The notes: generated by a model from the letters alone, not told the origin. Positions 1-10,140 are shown, numbered from the stretch's first letter. The stretch: DNA of 64,000 bases from Pollutimonas harenae (GCF_004153685.1 NZ_SDQD01000003.1:248001-312000); one strand, 5' to 3'. Made by a program: numbers and translations.

Positions 1-1
1 C

Positions 2-421
2 ACGCCAGCCACCACCCAACCGGCAGCCTTGCCGCAAGAACTCATAGACGCCACCCTCAAGGCCATCAATAAAATCAAGTTTGATGCGGCACTGGCCGAA
101 CGCTTTTTGGGTCAATGGCTGACCGAACCACCCGGCAACGCGTACTTCGAGGAGGGCGATCAGGACATCGATCTTTCCCAAGGCCTGCCCGCAGATGGCC
201 GCCTGGTGCTGGACCGCTGTACTCGCCTGATGTATCGCAAACGGCAATTGTTCATTAATGGTGAAGTGGCTCATGTGCCTGCGACCACAGCCATGCAGAG
301 GCTGGCCGATACGCGTGAAATCGAGTGCGGCACCCCATTCGCCAAAAAATTGAAACCAAATGAGTTGCAGGCACTAGGCGAATGGCTGGAAGAAGGCTGG
401 TTGCACTATACAGCTGACTAA
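2..421 (+). CDS. Ribosomal protein L16 arginine hydroxylase-like protein, C-terminal part
   Basis: This is the 3' end of a gene that begins before the window; the frame is open from base 2 to the TAA stop at 419. About 139 residues are visible. They resemble the C-terminal winged-helix region of the JmjC/cupin family 2-oxoglutarate oxygenases (RoxA/YcfD), which hydroxylate an arginine of ribosomal protein L16. The recognisable pieces are the segment LYxRRxxxFINGE-like (here MYRKRQLFINGE) and a closing EWLEEGWLHY. The catalytic cupin domain with its iron ligands lies outside the window, so activity cannot be judged. It is read in the same direction as cysJ but is separated from it by 169 bases and a stem-loop. 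Confidence 0.65.
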   Translation, partial: TPATTQPAALPQELIDATLKAINKIKFDAALAERFLGQWLTEPPGNAYFEEGDQDIDLSQGLPADGRLVLDRCTRLMYRKRQLFINGEVAHVPATTAMQRLADTREIECGTPFAKKLKPNELQALGEWLEEGWLHYTAD

Positions 422-428
422 GCTCGCA

Positions 429-464
429 GCCCGCCAAGGGCCGTCGCGGCCGGCTTTGGCGGGC
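429..464 (+). terminator. Stem-loop after the L16 hydroxylase-like gene
   Basis: GCCCGCCAA at 429-437 pairs with TTGGCGGGC at 456-464, giving a 9-bp perfect stem with a GC-rich loop that can fold further. There is no U-run after it, so it is a weak candidate for an intrinsic terminator. The rest of the 422-590 gap is AT-rich around 480-540 and probably carries the cysJ promoter, but I see no clear -35/-10 pair. Confidence 0.4.
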
Positions 465-590
465 CTGCAGCACCGGCATATACGCATGAATATATAAACA
501 TATAAGAGATATAGAAATAATAATCTTATCGTTCGTTCGCGGTGCCAAGCTTCATAGAATGGGCATGAATCCATTATCCATGAGCACGCT

Positions 591-2405
591 ATGCTGGCCC
601 CGTCTTATCTGCCCGAATCAAAACAGTTACTTGCCACCGAACTGGTCGATGGCCTGGAGTCCAACGCTTTAAGCTGGCTATCAGGCTATTTTGCCGGGGT
701 TGCCCAAGGGCGGCAATTCAGCGCACGCCCTGCTGCAGTACCTGTTGCCCCTCCTATTGTGGCCGCCGTTGCCGGAACCAGCACGGCGCAGCAGCTCACC
801 ATCCTGTATGGCAGCCAAACCGGCAACGCCAAGCGCGTGGCCGAATCACTGGCCGAGCAAGCAGGCGGGCATGGACTGAATACCCGTCTGGTTCGCGCCG
901 ACAGCTACACCACGCGTGAGCTCAAAGACGAACAACTGTTGTATATCGTCATGAGTACCCAGGGCGATGGTGATCCGCCCGACGATTCATTAAGTTTTGT
1001 AGAGTTCTTGAGCAGTCGGCGCGCGCCCAAGCTGCCCCAGCTGAAGTATGCCGTGCTGGGCCTGGGCGATTCCAGCTACCCCATATTCTGCGGTATTGCG
1101 CAGCGTATTGACGCACGTCTGCAAGAACTGGGGGCAACACGTCTGCATGAAGTTGGCACAGCAGACCTAGACATCGAAACTGTCGCCCTGCCCTGGCAAG
1201 AAACAGCCATCGAAGAAGCCAGAAAGGTATTGAAGCAATCAGAAGACGCTCCCATCGCCAGTGTGACGCCGCTGCATCCCAAGGCAGGCAAAACCACACG
1301 CGATCAGCCCTTTCGTGCAGAATTGCTCTTGAATCAGGCCATCACTGGCCGCGACAGTAGCAAAGACATACGCCATTTGGAGATTTCGCTGGAAGGCAGC
1401 GGACTACGCTATCAACCCGGTGATGCACTTGGTGTATGGCCCACTCAGTCGGCCGCCCTGGTAGACCAGGTCCTGGCCATTCAGAATCTGTCCCCCGACG
1501 AATCCGTAACTATCAGCAACACGACTCGCAGCGTAAAAGAGTGGCTGGGCCAGCATCGCGAACTCACCCAATTAACGAAACCATTCCTCGTGGCTCACGC
1601 CGAACTTGCACAAAGCGATGAGCTCAAAACCTTGCTGCAACCCGAGGCTATTGATGATTTTCGTGCCCTGCTGGAAACCCGTCAACTCGTGGACATACTG
1701 AAAGCCTACCCAGCCTGCTGGTCGGCGTCAGCGCTTGTGAAAACCCTGCGTCCCCTTACGCCACGCATGTATTCAATCGCCTCCAGCCAGACGGTGGTCG
1801 ACGAAGAAGTTCACCTGACGCTGGCCAATATCGCTTACGAATACGAAGGCGAAGCGCGCTGGGGTGCGGCCTCGCGTTTTCTGTCCGAACTGGACGAAGG
1901 CGACCAGCTCTCGATTTTTGTCGAAGAGAATCCGCGTTTCCGCCTGCCAGCCGACAGTTCGCGCGACATCATCATGATAGGGCCTGGCACCGGCGTAGCG
2001 CCATTCCGCGCCTTCGTTCAGGAACGCAGCACCGCGCAAGCCAGCGGTCGCAACTGGCTGTTCTTTGGTAATCCACATTTTTCTTCGGACTTTCTGTATC
2101 AGACAGAGTGGCAGCAAGCACTCAAGGACGGCAGCCTCAACCGACTGGACCTGGCCTTCTCCCGGGATCAGAGCGACAAAATTTATGTGCAGGACAAACT
2201 GCTTGAAAATGCCGGTGATCTGTTCGATTGGATTCAAGGCGGTGCCCATATTTATGTTTGCGGTGATGCCACTCGTATGGCCAAAGACGTGCACCAGGCA
2301 TTGCTTCAAATAGCCCAGCAAGAAGGTGGATTCGACGCCGCCCAGGCCAAGGAATGGCTGGATGAACTGGCAGCCCAGGGCCGCTACGCCCGCGACGTTT
2401 ATTAA
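591..2405 (+). CDS. cysJ: Assimilatory sulfite reductase (NADPH), flavoprotein alpha subunit
   Basis: This subunit passes electrons from NADPH through FAD and FMN to the CysI hemoprotein, which reduces sulfite to sulfide for cysteine synthesis. The 604-residue length matches CysJ. Domains in order are an N-terminal leader of about 65 residues, a flavodoxin-like FMN domain opening with LTILYGSQTGNAKRVAE (near residues 68-84), an FAD-binding region with RMYSIASS, and an NADPH domain with IMIGPGTGVAPFRAF and the C-terminal aromatic residue (ending RDVY) typical of this family. It is followed after 11 bases by cysI. The ATG has only a weak ribosome-binding site; no in-frame alternative looks better. 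Confidence 0.93.
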   Translation: MLAPSYLPESKQLLATELVDGLESNALSWLSGYFAGVAQGRQFSARPAAVPVAPPIVAAVAGTSTAQQLTILYGSQTGNAKRVAESLAEQAGGHGLNTRLVRADSYTTRELKDEQLLYIVMSTQGDGDPPDDSLSFVEFLSSRRAPKLPQLKYAVLGLGDSSYPIFCGIAQRIDARLQELGATRLHEVGTADLDIETVALPWQETAIEEARKVLKQSEDAPIASVTPLHPKAGKTTRDQPFRAELLLNQAITGRDSSKDIRHLEISLEGSGLRYQPGDALGVWPTQSAALVDQVLAIQNLSPDESVTISNTTRSVKEWLGQHRELTQLTKPFLVAHAELAQSDELKTLLQPEAIDDFRALLETRQLVDILKAYPACWSASALVKTLRPLTPRMYSIASSQTVVDEEVHLTLANIAYEYEGEARWGAASRFLSELDEGDQLSIFVEENPRFRLPADSSRDIIMIGPGTGVAPFRAFVQERSTAQASGRNWLFFGNPHFSSDFLYQTEWQQALKDGSLNRLDLAFSRDQSDKIYVQDKLLENAGDLFDWIQGGAHIYVCGDATRMAKDVHQALLQIAQQEGGFDAAQAKEWLDELAAQGRYARDVY

Positions 2406-2416
2406 TCAGGAAAGTC

Positions 2417-4120
2417 ATGAGCAACACCACTCTTTCACACCTTGAGCAGATCAAAGCAGATAGCCGACACTTGCGCGGCACCATCGAAGAGGGGCTGAAT
2501 GATGCTATTACCGGCGCCATCAGCGACGACGACAACAAGCTGCTGAAGTTCCACGGCAGCTACCAGCAGGATGACCGCGATATTCGCGATGAGCGGCGCA
2601 AGCAAAAGCTGGAGCCTGCCTACTCCTTCATGATCCGCGCCCGCCTGCCCGGAGGAGTTGTTACACCCGCCCAATGGCTGGTGTTCGACGATATTGCCAG
2701 CACTTACGCCGGACGCGGTCTGCGCATCACCACAAGGCAAACCTTCCAGTGGCATGGAGTGATCAAGCGCAATCTGAAACCCACCATGCAGGCCATTCAT
2801 AACGCGATGGCCACTACCATCGCTGCCTGTGGCGACGTCAATCGCCAGGTTGTCAGTTCAGTCAACCCCCAGTTGTCCAGCCAGCACCAGCTGGTTCAGG
2901 ACTGGGCCCAAAAACTGTCCGACCATTTCATACCCCGCACCCGGGCCTACCACGAGATATGGCTCGATGGCGAGAAGATCACCAGCGAGCCAGAAGAAGA
3001 ACCCATATACGGTGACACCTATCTGCCACGCAAGTTCAAGATCGGTGTCGCTATCCCACCCACCAATGACATCGACGTCTTCGCACAAGACCTGGGCCTG
3101 ATCGCCATCGTGGAAAATGGCGTATTGCTGGGCTTTAATGTGGCCATCGGAGGCGGCATGGGCGCCACCCATGGAGACGACAGCACTTATCCGCGCCTCG
3201 GCAGTCTGATTGGGTTCGTACCACCCGAACAGGTGATTGCCATCGCCGAAGGGGTCGTAACCTTGCAACGCGACCATGGCAATCGCACAGAACGCCAGCA
3301 CGCACGCCTGAAGTACACCATCGACCACAATGGCCTGGACTGGTTCAAGGGGCAACTGGAAGAACGCACGGGTATAACGCTGCAACCCGTGCACGCCTAT
3401 CATTTCGACCAGAATGGCGACCGCTACGGTTGGGAAGAAGGGGACGACGGGAAATGGCATCTGGGTTTATACATAGAGTCGGGACGTCTCTGGGATGAAG
3501 ACGGCCTTCAACTACAAACCGGTGTGCGAGAAATTGCCAAGATTCATCAAGGCGAGTTCCGTATGACATGCAATCAGAATCTGGTCGTTGCCAATGTCAA
3601 CACCAAGGATCGCAGCAAGATCGACAAGCTGGTTGCCAAGTACGGACTGGATGGATACAAACAGCAAAGTGGCATACGCCGCCACAGCATTGCCTGCGTG
3701 GCCTTGCCCACTTGTGGTCTGGCCATGGCTGAAAGCGAACGCTACCTGCCCGTGCTGCTACCCAAAATCGAGGCCTTGCTCGACCAGCATGGTTTGGTAA
3801 ACGAACCCATTTTGCTGCGGCTTTCCGGTTGCCCCAATGGCTGCTCGCGACCTTATCTTGGCGAGATCGCGCTGGTAGGCCGGGCGCTGGGTCGCTACGA
3901 CCTGCGTCTGGGGGCAAACTATACTGGCGAACGCTTGAACGTCATCTACCGCCAAAATATTGATGAGTCGGAAATACTCAGTACGCTGGATACTCTGTTT
4001 GCGTCGTATGCCCAAAAGCGTCTACCCGAAGAAAAGTTCGGTGATTTTCTGGTTCGCAGCGAGGTCATTCCGGCACCTTCGCAAAAATTGATACCGATCA
4101 TCCTGGACGCAGTGGTATAA
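2417..4120 (+). CDS. cysI: Assimilatory sulfite reductase, hemoprotein beta subunit
   Basis: This is the siroheme and [4Fe-4S] subunit that carries out the six-electron reduction of sulfite to sulfide. The four cluster-ligating cysteines are at residues 427, 433, 472 and 476 (C-x5-C and C-x3-C). The spacing is the same as in E. coli CysI, and the sequence [11 protein letters not shown] is diagnostic. The siroheme-contact motif [12 protein letters not shown] lies near residue 105. The length of 567 residues is close to the usual 570. The gene sits between cysJ and cysG, so the enzyme subunits and the maker of its cofactor are probably co-transcribed. Confidence 0.95.
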   Translation: MSNTTLSHLEQIKADSRHLRGTIEEGLNDAITGAISDDDNKLLKFHGSYQQDDRDIRDERRKQKLEPAYSFMIRARLPGGVVTPAQWLVFDDIASTYAGRGLRITTRQTFQWHGVIKRNLKPTMQAIHNAMATTIAACGDVNRQVVSSVNPQLSSQHQLVQDWAQKLSDHFIPRTRAYHEIWLDGEKITSEPEEEPIYGDTYLPRKFKIGVAIPPTNDIDVFAQDLGLIAIVENGVLLGFNVAIGGGMGATHGDDSTYPRLGSLIGFVPPEQVIAIAEGVVTLQRDHGNRTERQHARLKYTIDHNGLDWFKGQLEERTGITLQPVHAYHFDQNGDRYGWEEGDDGKWHLGLYIESGRLWDEDGLQLQTGVREIAKIHQGEFRMTCNQNLVVANVNTKDRSKIDKLVAKYGLDGYKQQSGIRRHSIACVALPTCGLAMAESERYLPVLLPKIEALLDQHGLVNEPILLRLSGCPNGCSRPYLGEIALVGRALGRYDLRLGANYTGERLNVIYRQNIDESEILSTLDTLFASYAQKRLPEEKFGDFLVRSEVIPAPSQKLIPIILDAVV

Positions 4121-4151
4121 CACACGGACACTGATTAATTCCCTATCCCTC

Positions 4152-5558
4152 ATGAGATTATTCCCCCTTTTCGCCGATCTGAAAGGACGGCGCGTGCTGG
4201 TCGTGGGCGGCGGCCCTGTTGCCGAACGAAAAGTAAAAAGCCTCCTGGCCTCAGGTGCTCTGGTCACCGTCGGCGCACCAGAAACCACCGAAGCGCTAAA
4301 GCAACTACAGGCTCAAGACCGCATAGAATGGCTGTGTAACAACTTTCAGCCGGACTGGCTGGCTGACGTCTGGTTGGTTGTTGCCGCCACTGACGATCGC
4401 GAGCTTAACCGCCAAATTGCAGCATTGGCCAATGAACGGCGTCTGTTTATCAATGTGGTCGACGACCCCGAGCTGTCCTCATTTCAGGTTCCCTCCATTG
4501 TCGACCGCTCACCCCTGACTATTGCCATTTCGTCAGCAGGCAGTGCACCCGTCCTGGCGCGTCGTGTGCGCGAGCGTATAGAAACCCTATTCGATCACAC
4601 CCTGGGTTCGCTGGCGACATTGGCCGCGAAGTATCGTTCGGCCATACGACAGGCACGCCCAGAGCTACGCCCTCGTCGTGAGTTCTACGATTGGCTGCTG
4701 GACGGCCCCGTCGCCGCCGCCCTGCGTGGACAACAACCAGAACAAGCGCAGCAACTGCTTGAAGAGGCCCTGCAACAGCCGCAAGCAACCGTCACCGGAA
4801 AAGTACTGCTGGTGGGAGCCGGACCCGGCGACCCTGGCCTGCTCACACTGAAGGCACTGCGTGCACTGAATGAAGCAGATGTCATTTTGTATGATCGCCT
4901 GGTCGATGAACCGATACTTGAGCTGGCCCGCCGCGATGCTGAGCAAATTTCAGTGGGAAAGGCCCCGGGTGAAGACCATAACGCCACGCAAGCCAGAATA
5001 CACGCGCTCATGCTGGAGCGTGCGCAACAAGGACAGCTGGTCGTGCGCCTGAAAGGAGGCGATGCCTTTGTGTTTGGGCGTGGCGGAGAAGAGTTGGAGT
5101 TCTTGCGCCAGCATCAAGTGCCCTACGAAGTAGTGCCTGGCATTACAGCCGCGCTGGCCTGTGCTGCGTACTCAGGCATCCCCTTGACCCATCGCGATCA
5201 TGCGCAATCAGTCAGGCTGGTCACTGCACACTGCCGTCAGGACACCATGCTTGAAGACTGGCCTGCATTAGCTCAACCAAGGCAAACACTGGCCTTTTAC
5301 ATGGGTGTCAGCCAACTGGACTGGCTTGCCGGGCAATTGATATTGCATGGCAGATCGGGCCAAACGCCCTTTGCTATTGTTGAAAATGGTACCCGCAGCT
5401 CACAGCGAGTATTGCAAGGCACGTTGGAAAACATGGCCCGACTGGCACTTCAACATAATATTAAGGCGCCTTCATTATTATTGATTGGGGAAGTGACCGC
5501 GCTGGCGCCAAAGCTCGAATGGTTTGGCGCCAGTATCCGTACCGACAAAACCGATTAG
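4152..5558 (+). CDS. cysG: Siroheme synthase (uroporphyrinogen-III methyltransferase / precorrin-2 dehydrogenase / ferrochelatase)
   Basis: This trifunctional enzyme makes siroheme, the cofactor of CysI. The N-terminal half is the NAD-dependent precorrin-2 dehydrogenase/ferrochelatase module, opening with the Rossmann motif [13 protein letters not shown] near residue 16. The C-terminal half, from about residue 220, is the SAM-dependent methyltransferase, with [16 protein letters not shown] and the [18 protein letters not shown] motif. The 468-residue length matches full CysG, so neither half is missing. It is third in cysJ-cysI-cysG, 31 bases after cysI. The ATG at 4152 directly precedes a conserved N-terminus ([20 protein letters not shown]). 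Confidence 0.95.
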   Translation: MRLFPLFADLKGRRVLVVGGGPVAERKVKSLLASGALVTVGAPETTEALKQLQAQDRIEWLCNNFQPDWLADVWLVVAATDDRELNRQIAALANERRLFINVVDDPELSSFQVPSIVDRSPLTIAISSAGSAPVLARRVRERIETLFDHTLGSLATLAAKYRSAIRQARPELRPRREFYDWLLDGPVAAALRGQQPEQAQQLLEEALQQPQATVTGKVLLVGAGPGDPGLLTLKALRALNEADVILYDRLVDEPILELARRDAEQISVGKAPGEDHNATQARIHALMLERAQQGQLVVRLKGGDAFVFGRGGEELEFLRQHQVPYEVVPGITAALACAAYSGIPLTHRDHAQSVRLVTAHCRQDTMLEDWPALAQPRQTLAFYMGVSQLDWLAGQLILHGRSGQTPFAIVENGTRSSQRVLQGTLENMARLALQHNIKAPSLLLIGEVTALAPKLEWFGASIRTDKTD

Positions 5559-5594
5559 CGCTGCAAGTGCTGCTGCACTTGTAGCGTTAATCGG
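5551..5594. terminator. Bidirectional stem-loop between cysG and bamC
   Basis: CCGATTA-CGCT-CAAGTGC on the left pairs with GCACTTG-AGCG-TTAATCGG on the right around a short TGCT loop. Single-base bulges or mismatches interrupt the stem. It overlaps the cysG stop codon and lies between two convergent genes (bamC ends at 5602), which fits a shared terminator. Confidence 0.6.
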
Positions 5595-5601
5595 ACCTGA
5601 C

Positions 5602-6747
5602 CTAATTCATGTGCGTAGCCAGTACCGACATAATGCGGCGCGCCGTTTCGGTATCTTGTACCTGACCATTCTGATCGAGCACGGTGACGAGAGAACTCGC
5701 CCCCTGGTCTGCCACATGAATACGATAAGGCACGGCCTCGGCCGTATTACGGGTACCGAACAGACGTCCAATGAAGTTTTGCTGCTCGATTTTCTCGCCT
5801 GTATCGCTATCGAGATAACGGATGTAGTAGTCGCCCGTGGAACGATCGCGGTCTTCAAGCGAGAACCCGGCTGAATCAATAGCAACCCCTACACGACGCC
5901 ATGCCCGATCAAAGGATTCGGCCAGAGTAAGGGAGGAGCCCCCGTCAGTGGCTTGCACAACCTTGGGTTCGTTGCCTTCTCGTTCAGCCTGTGCAACCAT
6001 GGCCCTGGCATTATTGACATCGGTACCCAGGTACACCATCAGACGTGCAAGCATGGCGGCATTCAAGCCTGGGTCTTCTTTACCCATGACCCACTTGAAG
6101 CTGGAAGCCGTATCGCCGGTGCCGCCAGCGCCAACTGCTGTTTCGACCATGTGGTCGTGGCTGATATAGACCTCGGTCTTGCCGTTGACACGCTCCAGGC
6201 GTGTACGGAAGCGCTCACGCTCGCCACTATCGTAGACCGACTCAAGAATGGAGCCCAAGGCACTGTGTATCCAGTCTTCGGGAATCTTGGCGCGGTTTTC
6301 AGCCCAGTCGGTTTCCATCAGGCCAGCGCGTGGATCTTGCGAGTGGATGGTGAAACCTTGCTCACCCCAGAATTCGAGAATCTTCGGATAGACATCTTCG
6401 GCTGATTGGTCGACAACCAGCCAGCGCACGTCACCATCACGCATGACACGGATGCCTTCGGTCTGGGGCAGAATGTTTTCGCTGGCGCTGGAATTCTGCT
6501 GAGCCTGTTGATTCTGCGCGTACTGACTAAAGGTGGTCGTGCCTTCGGGCGCGCGATAGCGGGCATCGCGATTGGCTTGAGTCAGATCGGGCGGAATGGT
6601 AAGCGGATCGCCCGTCACCGTGCTTTTATAATCTACGGCCTCTTCGCTGCCCAGCGCCTGGTTCAGGGTGGAGCAACCCGACATTGCCAACATGCTCAAG
6701 CCCAGCGTAATGCCGACGCAACGTTTATTCATACGCATATAGATCAT
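5602..6747 (-). CDS. bamC: Outer membrane protein assembly factor BamC (lipoprotein)
   Basis: BamC (formerly NlpB) is a lipoprotein of the BAM complex, which inserts beta-barrel proteins into the outer membrane. The N-terminus has a lipoprotein signal with lipobox LAMSGC. The mature part starts with a flexible stretch (SSTxxQALG-like, then DYKST and LTIPPDL) as in BamC of other proteobacteria. Two helix-grip domains follow. The gene starts right after dapA: its ATG at 6747 almost touches the dapA stop at 6749-6751. This dapA-bamC order is common in beta- and gammaproteobacteria. A second in-frame ATG at 6732 (MNKRCVG) would give a more standard lipoprotein leader and may be the true start. 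Confidence 0.88.
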   Translation of the reverse strand: MIYMRMNKRCVGITLGLSMLAMSGCSTLNQALGSEEAVDYKSTVTGDPLTIPPDLTQANRDARYRAPEGTTTFSQYAQNQQAQQNSSASENILPQTEGIRVMRDGDVRWLVVDQSAEDVYPKILEFWGEQGFTIHSQDPRAGLMETDWAENRAKIPEDWIHSALGSILESVYDSGERERFRTRLERVNGKTEVYISHDHMVETAVGAGGTGDTASSFKWVMGKEDPGLNAAMLARLMVYLGTDVNNARAMVAQAEREGNEPKVVQATDGGSSLTLAESFDRAWRRVGVAIDSAGFSLEDRDRSTGDYYIRYLDSDTGEKIEQQNFIGRLFGTRNTAEAVPYRIHVADQGASSLVTVLDQNGQVQDTETARRIMSVLATHMN

Positions 6748-6748
6748 T

Positions 6749-7654
6749 TCAGAGTAAGCCTGCTTCTTTCAGGGAGCTACGTACCAGATTATGGTACTGC
6801 TCGTGCAAGGCGGTTAACGGTAGACGATAACCCAATTTGGTCAGACCCATTTCAGCAACAGCCCATTTGACAGGAATTGGATTGGCTTCAACAAACAGTA
6901 CTTTGTTCAAGGTAGCCAGGCGTGCATTCAGCTGGCGGGTCAGGGCCACGTTGCCTTCAATCGCAGCCATGCACAATTCGTGCATGAGCTTGGGCGCCAC
7001 GTTGGCAGTAACGGAGATATTGCCGTGCCCGCCCAGCAACATCAGGGCGGCGGCCGTAGGGTCGTCTCCGCTGAAGACCTGGAACCCGGACGGCACGTCG
7101 CGCAGCAACAGACCGAGACGAGCGATGTCGCCAGTAGCATCTTTGACACCGATGATGCCTGGCACCTGGGCCAGACGAAGTATGGTGTCGTTGCTCATGT
7201 CGGCAACGGTACGGCCCGGTACGTTATACAGGACGGCTGGCAGGTCGACCGCTTCGGAAATAGCTTTGAAATGCTGATACAAGCCTTCCTGGGTTGGCTT
7301 GTTGTAGTAAGGCACCACAGACAGGCCTGCCTGTGCGCCCACCGCCTTGGCGTGTTGCGACAGCTCGATGGCCTCGGATGTGGAGTTGCCACCTATGCCG
7401 GCAATGACCGGCAACCTTCCTGCAGCATGCTCGACTGCCACCTTGATGAGCTCTACATGCTCTTCAACGCTGACCGTGGGCGACTCACCCGACGTGCCCA
7501 CGACGACCAAGCCATCGGTACCCTGCTCTGCATGCCAATCGATCAGCTTTCGATAGGCATCGAAATCAAGGCTGCCATCGGGCAGCATAGGAGTTATTAG
7601 GGCTACCAAACTGCCCCGGAAAGTAGGAATCGCAGGATCCGTGCTTGTTGCCAT
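6749..7654 (-). CDS. dapA: 4-hydroxy-tetrahydrodipicolinate synthase
   Basis: DapA condenses pyruvate with aspartate semialdehyde, the first committed step to lysine and meso-diaminopimelate. The Schiff-base lysine is K171 in GVKDATG, the catalytic tyrosine is Y143 in YNVPGRT, and the substrate-binding GTSGESPT motif lies at residues 53-60. Relative to E. coli (K161, Y133) everything is shifted by a ten-residue N-terminal extension. The length of 301 residues is normal. The gene is first in a dapA-bamC operon. Confidence 0.95.
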   Translation of the reverse strand: MATSTDPAIPTFRGSLVALITPMLPDGSLDFDAYRKLIDWHAEQGTDGLVVVGTSGESPTVSVEEHVELIKVAVEHAAGRLPVIAGIGGNSTSEAIELSQHAKAVGAQAGLSVVPYYNKPTQEGLYQHFKAISEAVDLPAVLYNVPGRTVADMSNDTILRLAQVPGIIGVKDATGDIARLGLLLRDVPSGFQVFSGDDPTAAALMLLGGHGNISVTANVAPKLMHELCMAAIEGNVALTRQLNARLATLNKVLFVEANPIPVKWAVAEMGLTKLGYRLPLTALHEQYHNLVRSSLKEAGLL

Positions 7655-7730
7655 GATGAGAATGATCTCCTTGAACTCACCGTAATGGGGAACTTATCAA
7701 CTCACAAGTTTACCGGATAAGCGGGCAAAC

Positions 7731-8381
7731 TTATAAAAACCAGTTAACAATTAGCTGACCGAAAGCCAATAAGGGCCCCAGTACAATCCAGAGAATGCCC
7801 GTCAGCATCAAAACTATGAGGATCAACAAGCCATAAGGTTCAATTTTGGAGAACTGCCAGGCCATGCGGCTGGGCAACAGACTGAACACGATCCGCCCAC
7901 CATCCAGCGGCGGCAACGGCACCAGATTCAGCGCCATCAGAATCAAATTGACCTGTATGCCTGCAATAGTCATTTGCACCCAGAAGTCACCCTGGCTGGC
8001 ACCGGTTTCGGCTAGCATCCGCAAGCCTAAGGCCCAAATAATGGCCATCACCAAGTTAGAGGCTGGGCCCGCCAGGGCGACCCACAGCATATCGCGCTTG
8101 GGGCGGCGCAAGCGCCCCCAGTCCACCGGCACCGGTTTGGCCCATCCGAATAGCAGGCCGCCTCCGCCCAGCAACTTGGTGCTGAACAAGAGCACGAGCG
8201 GCACAATAATGGTGCCCACTGGATCGATATGGCGTATGGGATTCAAGCTGATGCGTCCAGCCTGCCAGGCAGTCGGATCGCCGAACATCCGGGCGACATA
8301 GCCATGTGCGGCCTCATGCAGAGTAATGCCAAAGAGCACTGGCAAAGCGTAAATCGTTATCGTTTGTATCAACGCGTCCAT
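7731..8381 (-). CDS. Site-2 protease family (M50) membrane metalloprotease
   Basis: This is a small polytopic zinc protease of the YwhC/rhomboid-like S2P group, without PDZ domain. The zinc-binding motif HEAAHG sits in the first membrane helix and the third zinc ligand is in the PLPPLDGGR motif near the C-terminus. I chose the start at 8381 (MDALIQTITIYALP, 216 aa) because upstream codons overlap the preceding Sua5 gene and lack the family N-terminus. It follows that gene by 29 bases on the same strand, so the two are probably co-transcribed. The natural substrate is unknown. Confidence 0.85.
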   Translation of the reverse strand: MDALIQTITIYALPVLFGITLHEAAHGYVARMFGDPTAWQAGRISLNPIRHIDPVGTIIVPLVLLFSTKLLGGGGLLFGWAKPVPVDWGRLRRPKRDMLWVALAGPASNLVMAIIWALGLRMLAETGASQGDFWVQMTIAGIQVNLILMALNLVPLPPLDGGRIVFSLLPSRMAWQFSKIEPYGLLILIVLMLTGILWIVLGPLLAFGQLIVNWFL

Positions 8382-8410
8382 AGGTATCCGGAAAGGGTCA
8401 AAAAAGCTCG

Positions 8411-9037
8411 TCAGTCCAGACCCAAGGTGGACAAATCGCCCTGCCCGCGTCGAACAACTTCGGGACTGGCGCCAGTCAGATCCAGCACCGTGGTAGGCGC
8501 CAACACGCACGCACCACCGTCTATGACGGCGGCAAGCTGATTGGCATAGCGGTCGTATATGGCCTGCCCGTCATTCATGGGATCTTCTTCATCTTCCGGT
8601 ATTAGCGTGGTGGACATCAGCGGAGTACCTGCCGCCTCGATGAGGGCCAGGGCAATCTTGTGGTCAGGCACCCGTATGCCTATGGTCTTGCGCGACGGAT
8701 GAGAAACCCGTCGAGGTACTTCCCGGGTTGCCTCGAGGATGAAGGTCCAGGGACCCGGTGTAGCCATTTTCAGGAAACGGTACTGACGATTATCTACTTT
8801 GGCAAAATGACCTATTTCAGCCAGATCGCGGCACAGCAGGGTGAGGTGATGGCGTTCGTCGAGACCGCGCAGGCGGCGCAGCGCGTCGGCGGCTGGCTTG
8901 TCGTCGAGACGCGCTACCACTGCATAGCTGGAGTCGGTGGGCACTGCCACCAAGCCACCATCGGCCAGCAGCTGCCCCGCCTGCTTGAGCAAGCGCGGTT
9001 GAGGATTTTGCGGGTGAACGACAAAAAATTGAGCCAT
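8411..9037 (-). CDS. Threonylcarbamoyl-AMP synthase family protein (Sua5/YciO/YrdC)
   Basis: Members of this family bind ATP and threonine and either make threonylcarbamoyl-AMP for tRNA t6A modification or, in the YciO branch, act on related substrates. The 208-residue single-domain length and the N-terminus (MAQFFVVHPQNPQPRLLKQAGQ) fit YciO more than YrdC. Conserved pieces are GGLVAVPTDSSYAV and the KRxKxx-like segment replaced here by LRRLRGLDERHH. Because several YrdC-type lysine/arginine positions are not obvious, I leave the exact activity open. A TsaC role is possible but YciO-like is more likely. Confidence 0.8.
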   Translation of the reverse strand: MAQFFVVHPQNPQPRLLKQAGQLLADGGLVAVPTDSSYAVVARLDDKPAADALRRLRGLDERHHLTLLCRDLAEIGHFAKVDNRQYRFLKMATPGPWTFILEATREVPRRVSHPSRKTIGIRVPDHKIALALIEAAGTPLMSTTLIPEDEEDPMNDGQAIYDRYANQLAAVIDGGACVLAPTTVLDLTGASPEVVRRGQGDLSTLGLD

Positions 9038-9167
9038 TTAACGTATCCTAACATTCTTGACGGGTGAGTTTAAGGTTCCTGCACGCTGCAGGCAATAAAA
9101 TCAGCTCTTCATTAATATAAAGCGTTCAAGGCTGCGACTGCATGCCATGTCAGCCCAAGGAGCAATC

Positions 9168-10019
9168 ATGCGACTGAATAACTCTCGCCAAAGCCGCAAT
9201 ATAGAAGATAGACGCGGCCGACGCATGCGCATAGGCGGACGGGGTGGAAAAATAGGCCTGGGTACGATCGTACTGGCCTTGGTGGCCATCTACTTTGGCG
9301 TCGACCCCAGCGTCGTGCTGCAAAACGTCGCGGGCCCAACCAGCACCGAACAAACTGCGCCAGCACCGGCCGACACCCCGCAAACCCAATTCGTGTCAAA
9401 AGTGCTGGCCGACACCGAGGACGCCTGGACGGCCGTTTTTCAGCAACAAGGATGGGGTTCATATCAAGAACCCAAGCTGGTGCTGTTTAATGGCGCCACA
9501 CCTACCGCCTGCGGCACCGGCCAATCCGCCATGGGTCCATTCTATTGCCCGGGTGATCAAAAAGTGTATCTGGATCTAAGCTTTTTCCAGCAGATGGCAC
9601 AAGAACTGAATTCTCCGGGCGACTTTGCACAGGCTTATGTCATTGCCCATGAGGTTGCCCACCATGTTCAACATCAGCTGGGGGTCATGGACCAGGTTGA
9701 CCAGGCGCGCCGCGGCGCAAGCACGGCAGCCGCCAACCAGTTGTCTGTGCGTGTGGAATTGCAGGCCGATTGCCTGTCAGGCGTCTGGGCCAATCATTCT
9801 GATGCTCAACGCAGCACACTCGAGCCGGGCGATATCGAAGAGGCCCTGAACGCAGCCAGCGCCATTGGCGACGATACACTGCAAAAACGCGGGCAAGGCT
9901 ATGTGGTGCCCGACTCGTTTACGCATGGCACATCGGCCCAACGGGTGAGCTGGTTCCGTAGAGGCTTCGAAGCCGGCGATCCAGCACAATGCGATACCTT
10001 TGGCGCTACGGCCCTATAG
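9168..10019 (+). CDS. YpfJ-type neutral zinc metallopeptidase
   Basis: This is a predicted metallopeptidase of the YpfJ/KPN_02809 family, anchored by one N-terminal membrane helix (residues about 35-50, LGTIVLALVAIYFGV). The zinc motif is HEVAHH in VIAHEVAHHVQHQLG, with a downstream VRVELQADCLSGVWA segment carrying the third ligand glutamate. The N-terminal RQSRNIEDRRG motif is typical of the family. The start at 9168 is preceded by AAGGAG seven bases upstream; an ATG at 9147 lacks such a site. The physiological substrate is not known. Confidence 0.9.
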   Translation: MRLNNSRQSRNIEDRRGRRMRIGGRGGKIGLGTIVLALVAIYFGVDPSVVLQNVAGPTSTEQTAPAPADTPQTQFVSKVLADTEDAWTAVFQQQGWGSYQEPKLVLFNGATPTACGTGQSAMGPFYCPGDQKVYLDLSFFQQMAQELNSPGDFAQAYVIAHEVAHHVQHQLGVMDQVDQARRGASTAAANQLSVRVELQADCLSGVWANHSDAQRSTLEPGDIEEALNAASAIGDDTLQKRGQGYVVPDSFTHGTSAQRVSWFRRGFEAGDPAQCDTFGATAL

Positions 10020-10111
10020 CCTTCACGCCCCTTCAAGGCAGACGCAGAAAAGGCCAGGCAGCTTGAAATGGGTAGCCCCACCACTCTGCGCATTCATGCT
10101 AGAATGCCGTT

Positions 10112-10140
10112 CTTTCAGTTAGGCATGGCCTTACTGAAAG
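10112..10140. promoter_or_regulatory. 29-bp palindrome upstream of tRNA-His
   Basis: CTTTCAGTTAGGC and GCCTTACTGAAAG are 13-base inverted arms with one mismatch around a 3-base centre. A TATACT hexamer at 10145-10150, just downstream, could be the -10 of the tRNA promoter, which would place the palindrome over the -35 region. It could instead be the terminator of the upstream peptidase gene, though there is no U-run. Confidence 0.35.

Noticed and set aside
8384-8510. A longer M50 protease with an extra 43 N-terminal residues
   Set aside because: Those codons overlap the Sua5-family gene and do not resemble the protease family; MDALIQ at 8381 is the natural start.
8411-9037. Assignment of the Sua5-family gene as TsaC, the essential t6A enzyme
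   Set aside because: Size and N-terminus look more like YciO, and key YrdC residues are not evident by eye, so only the family is stated.
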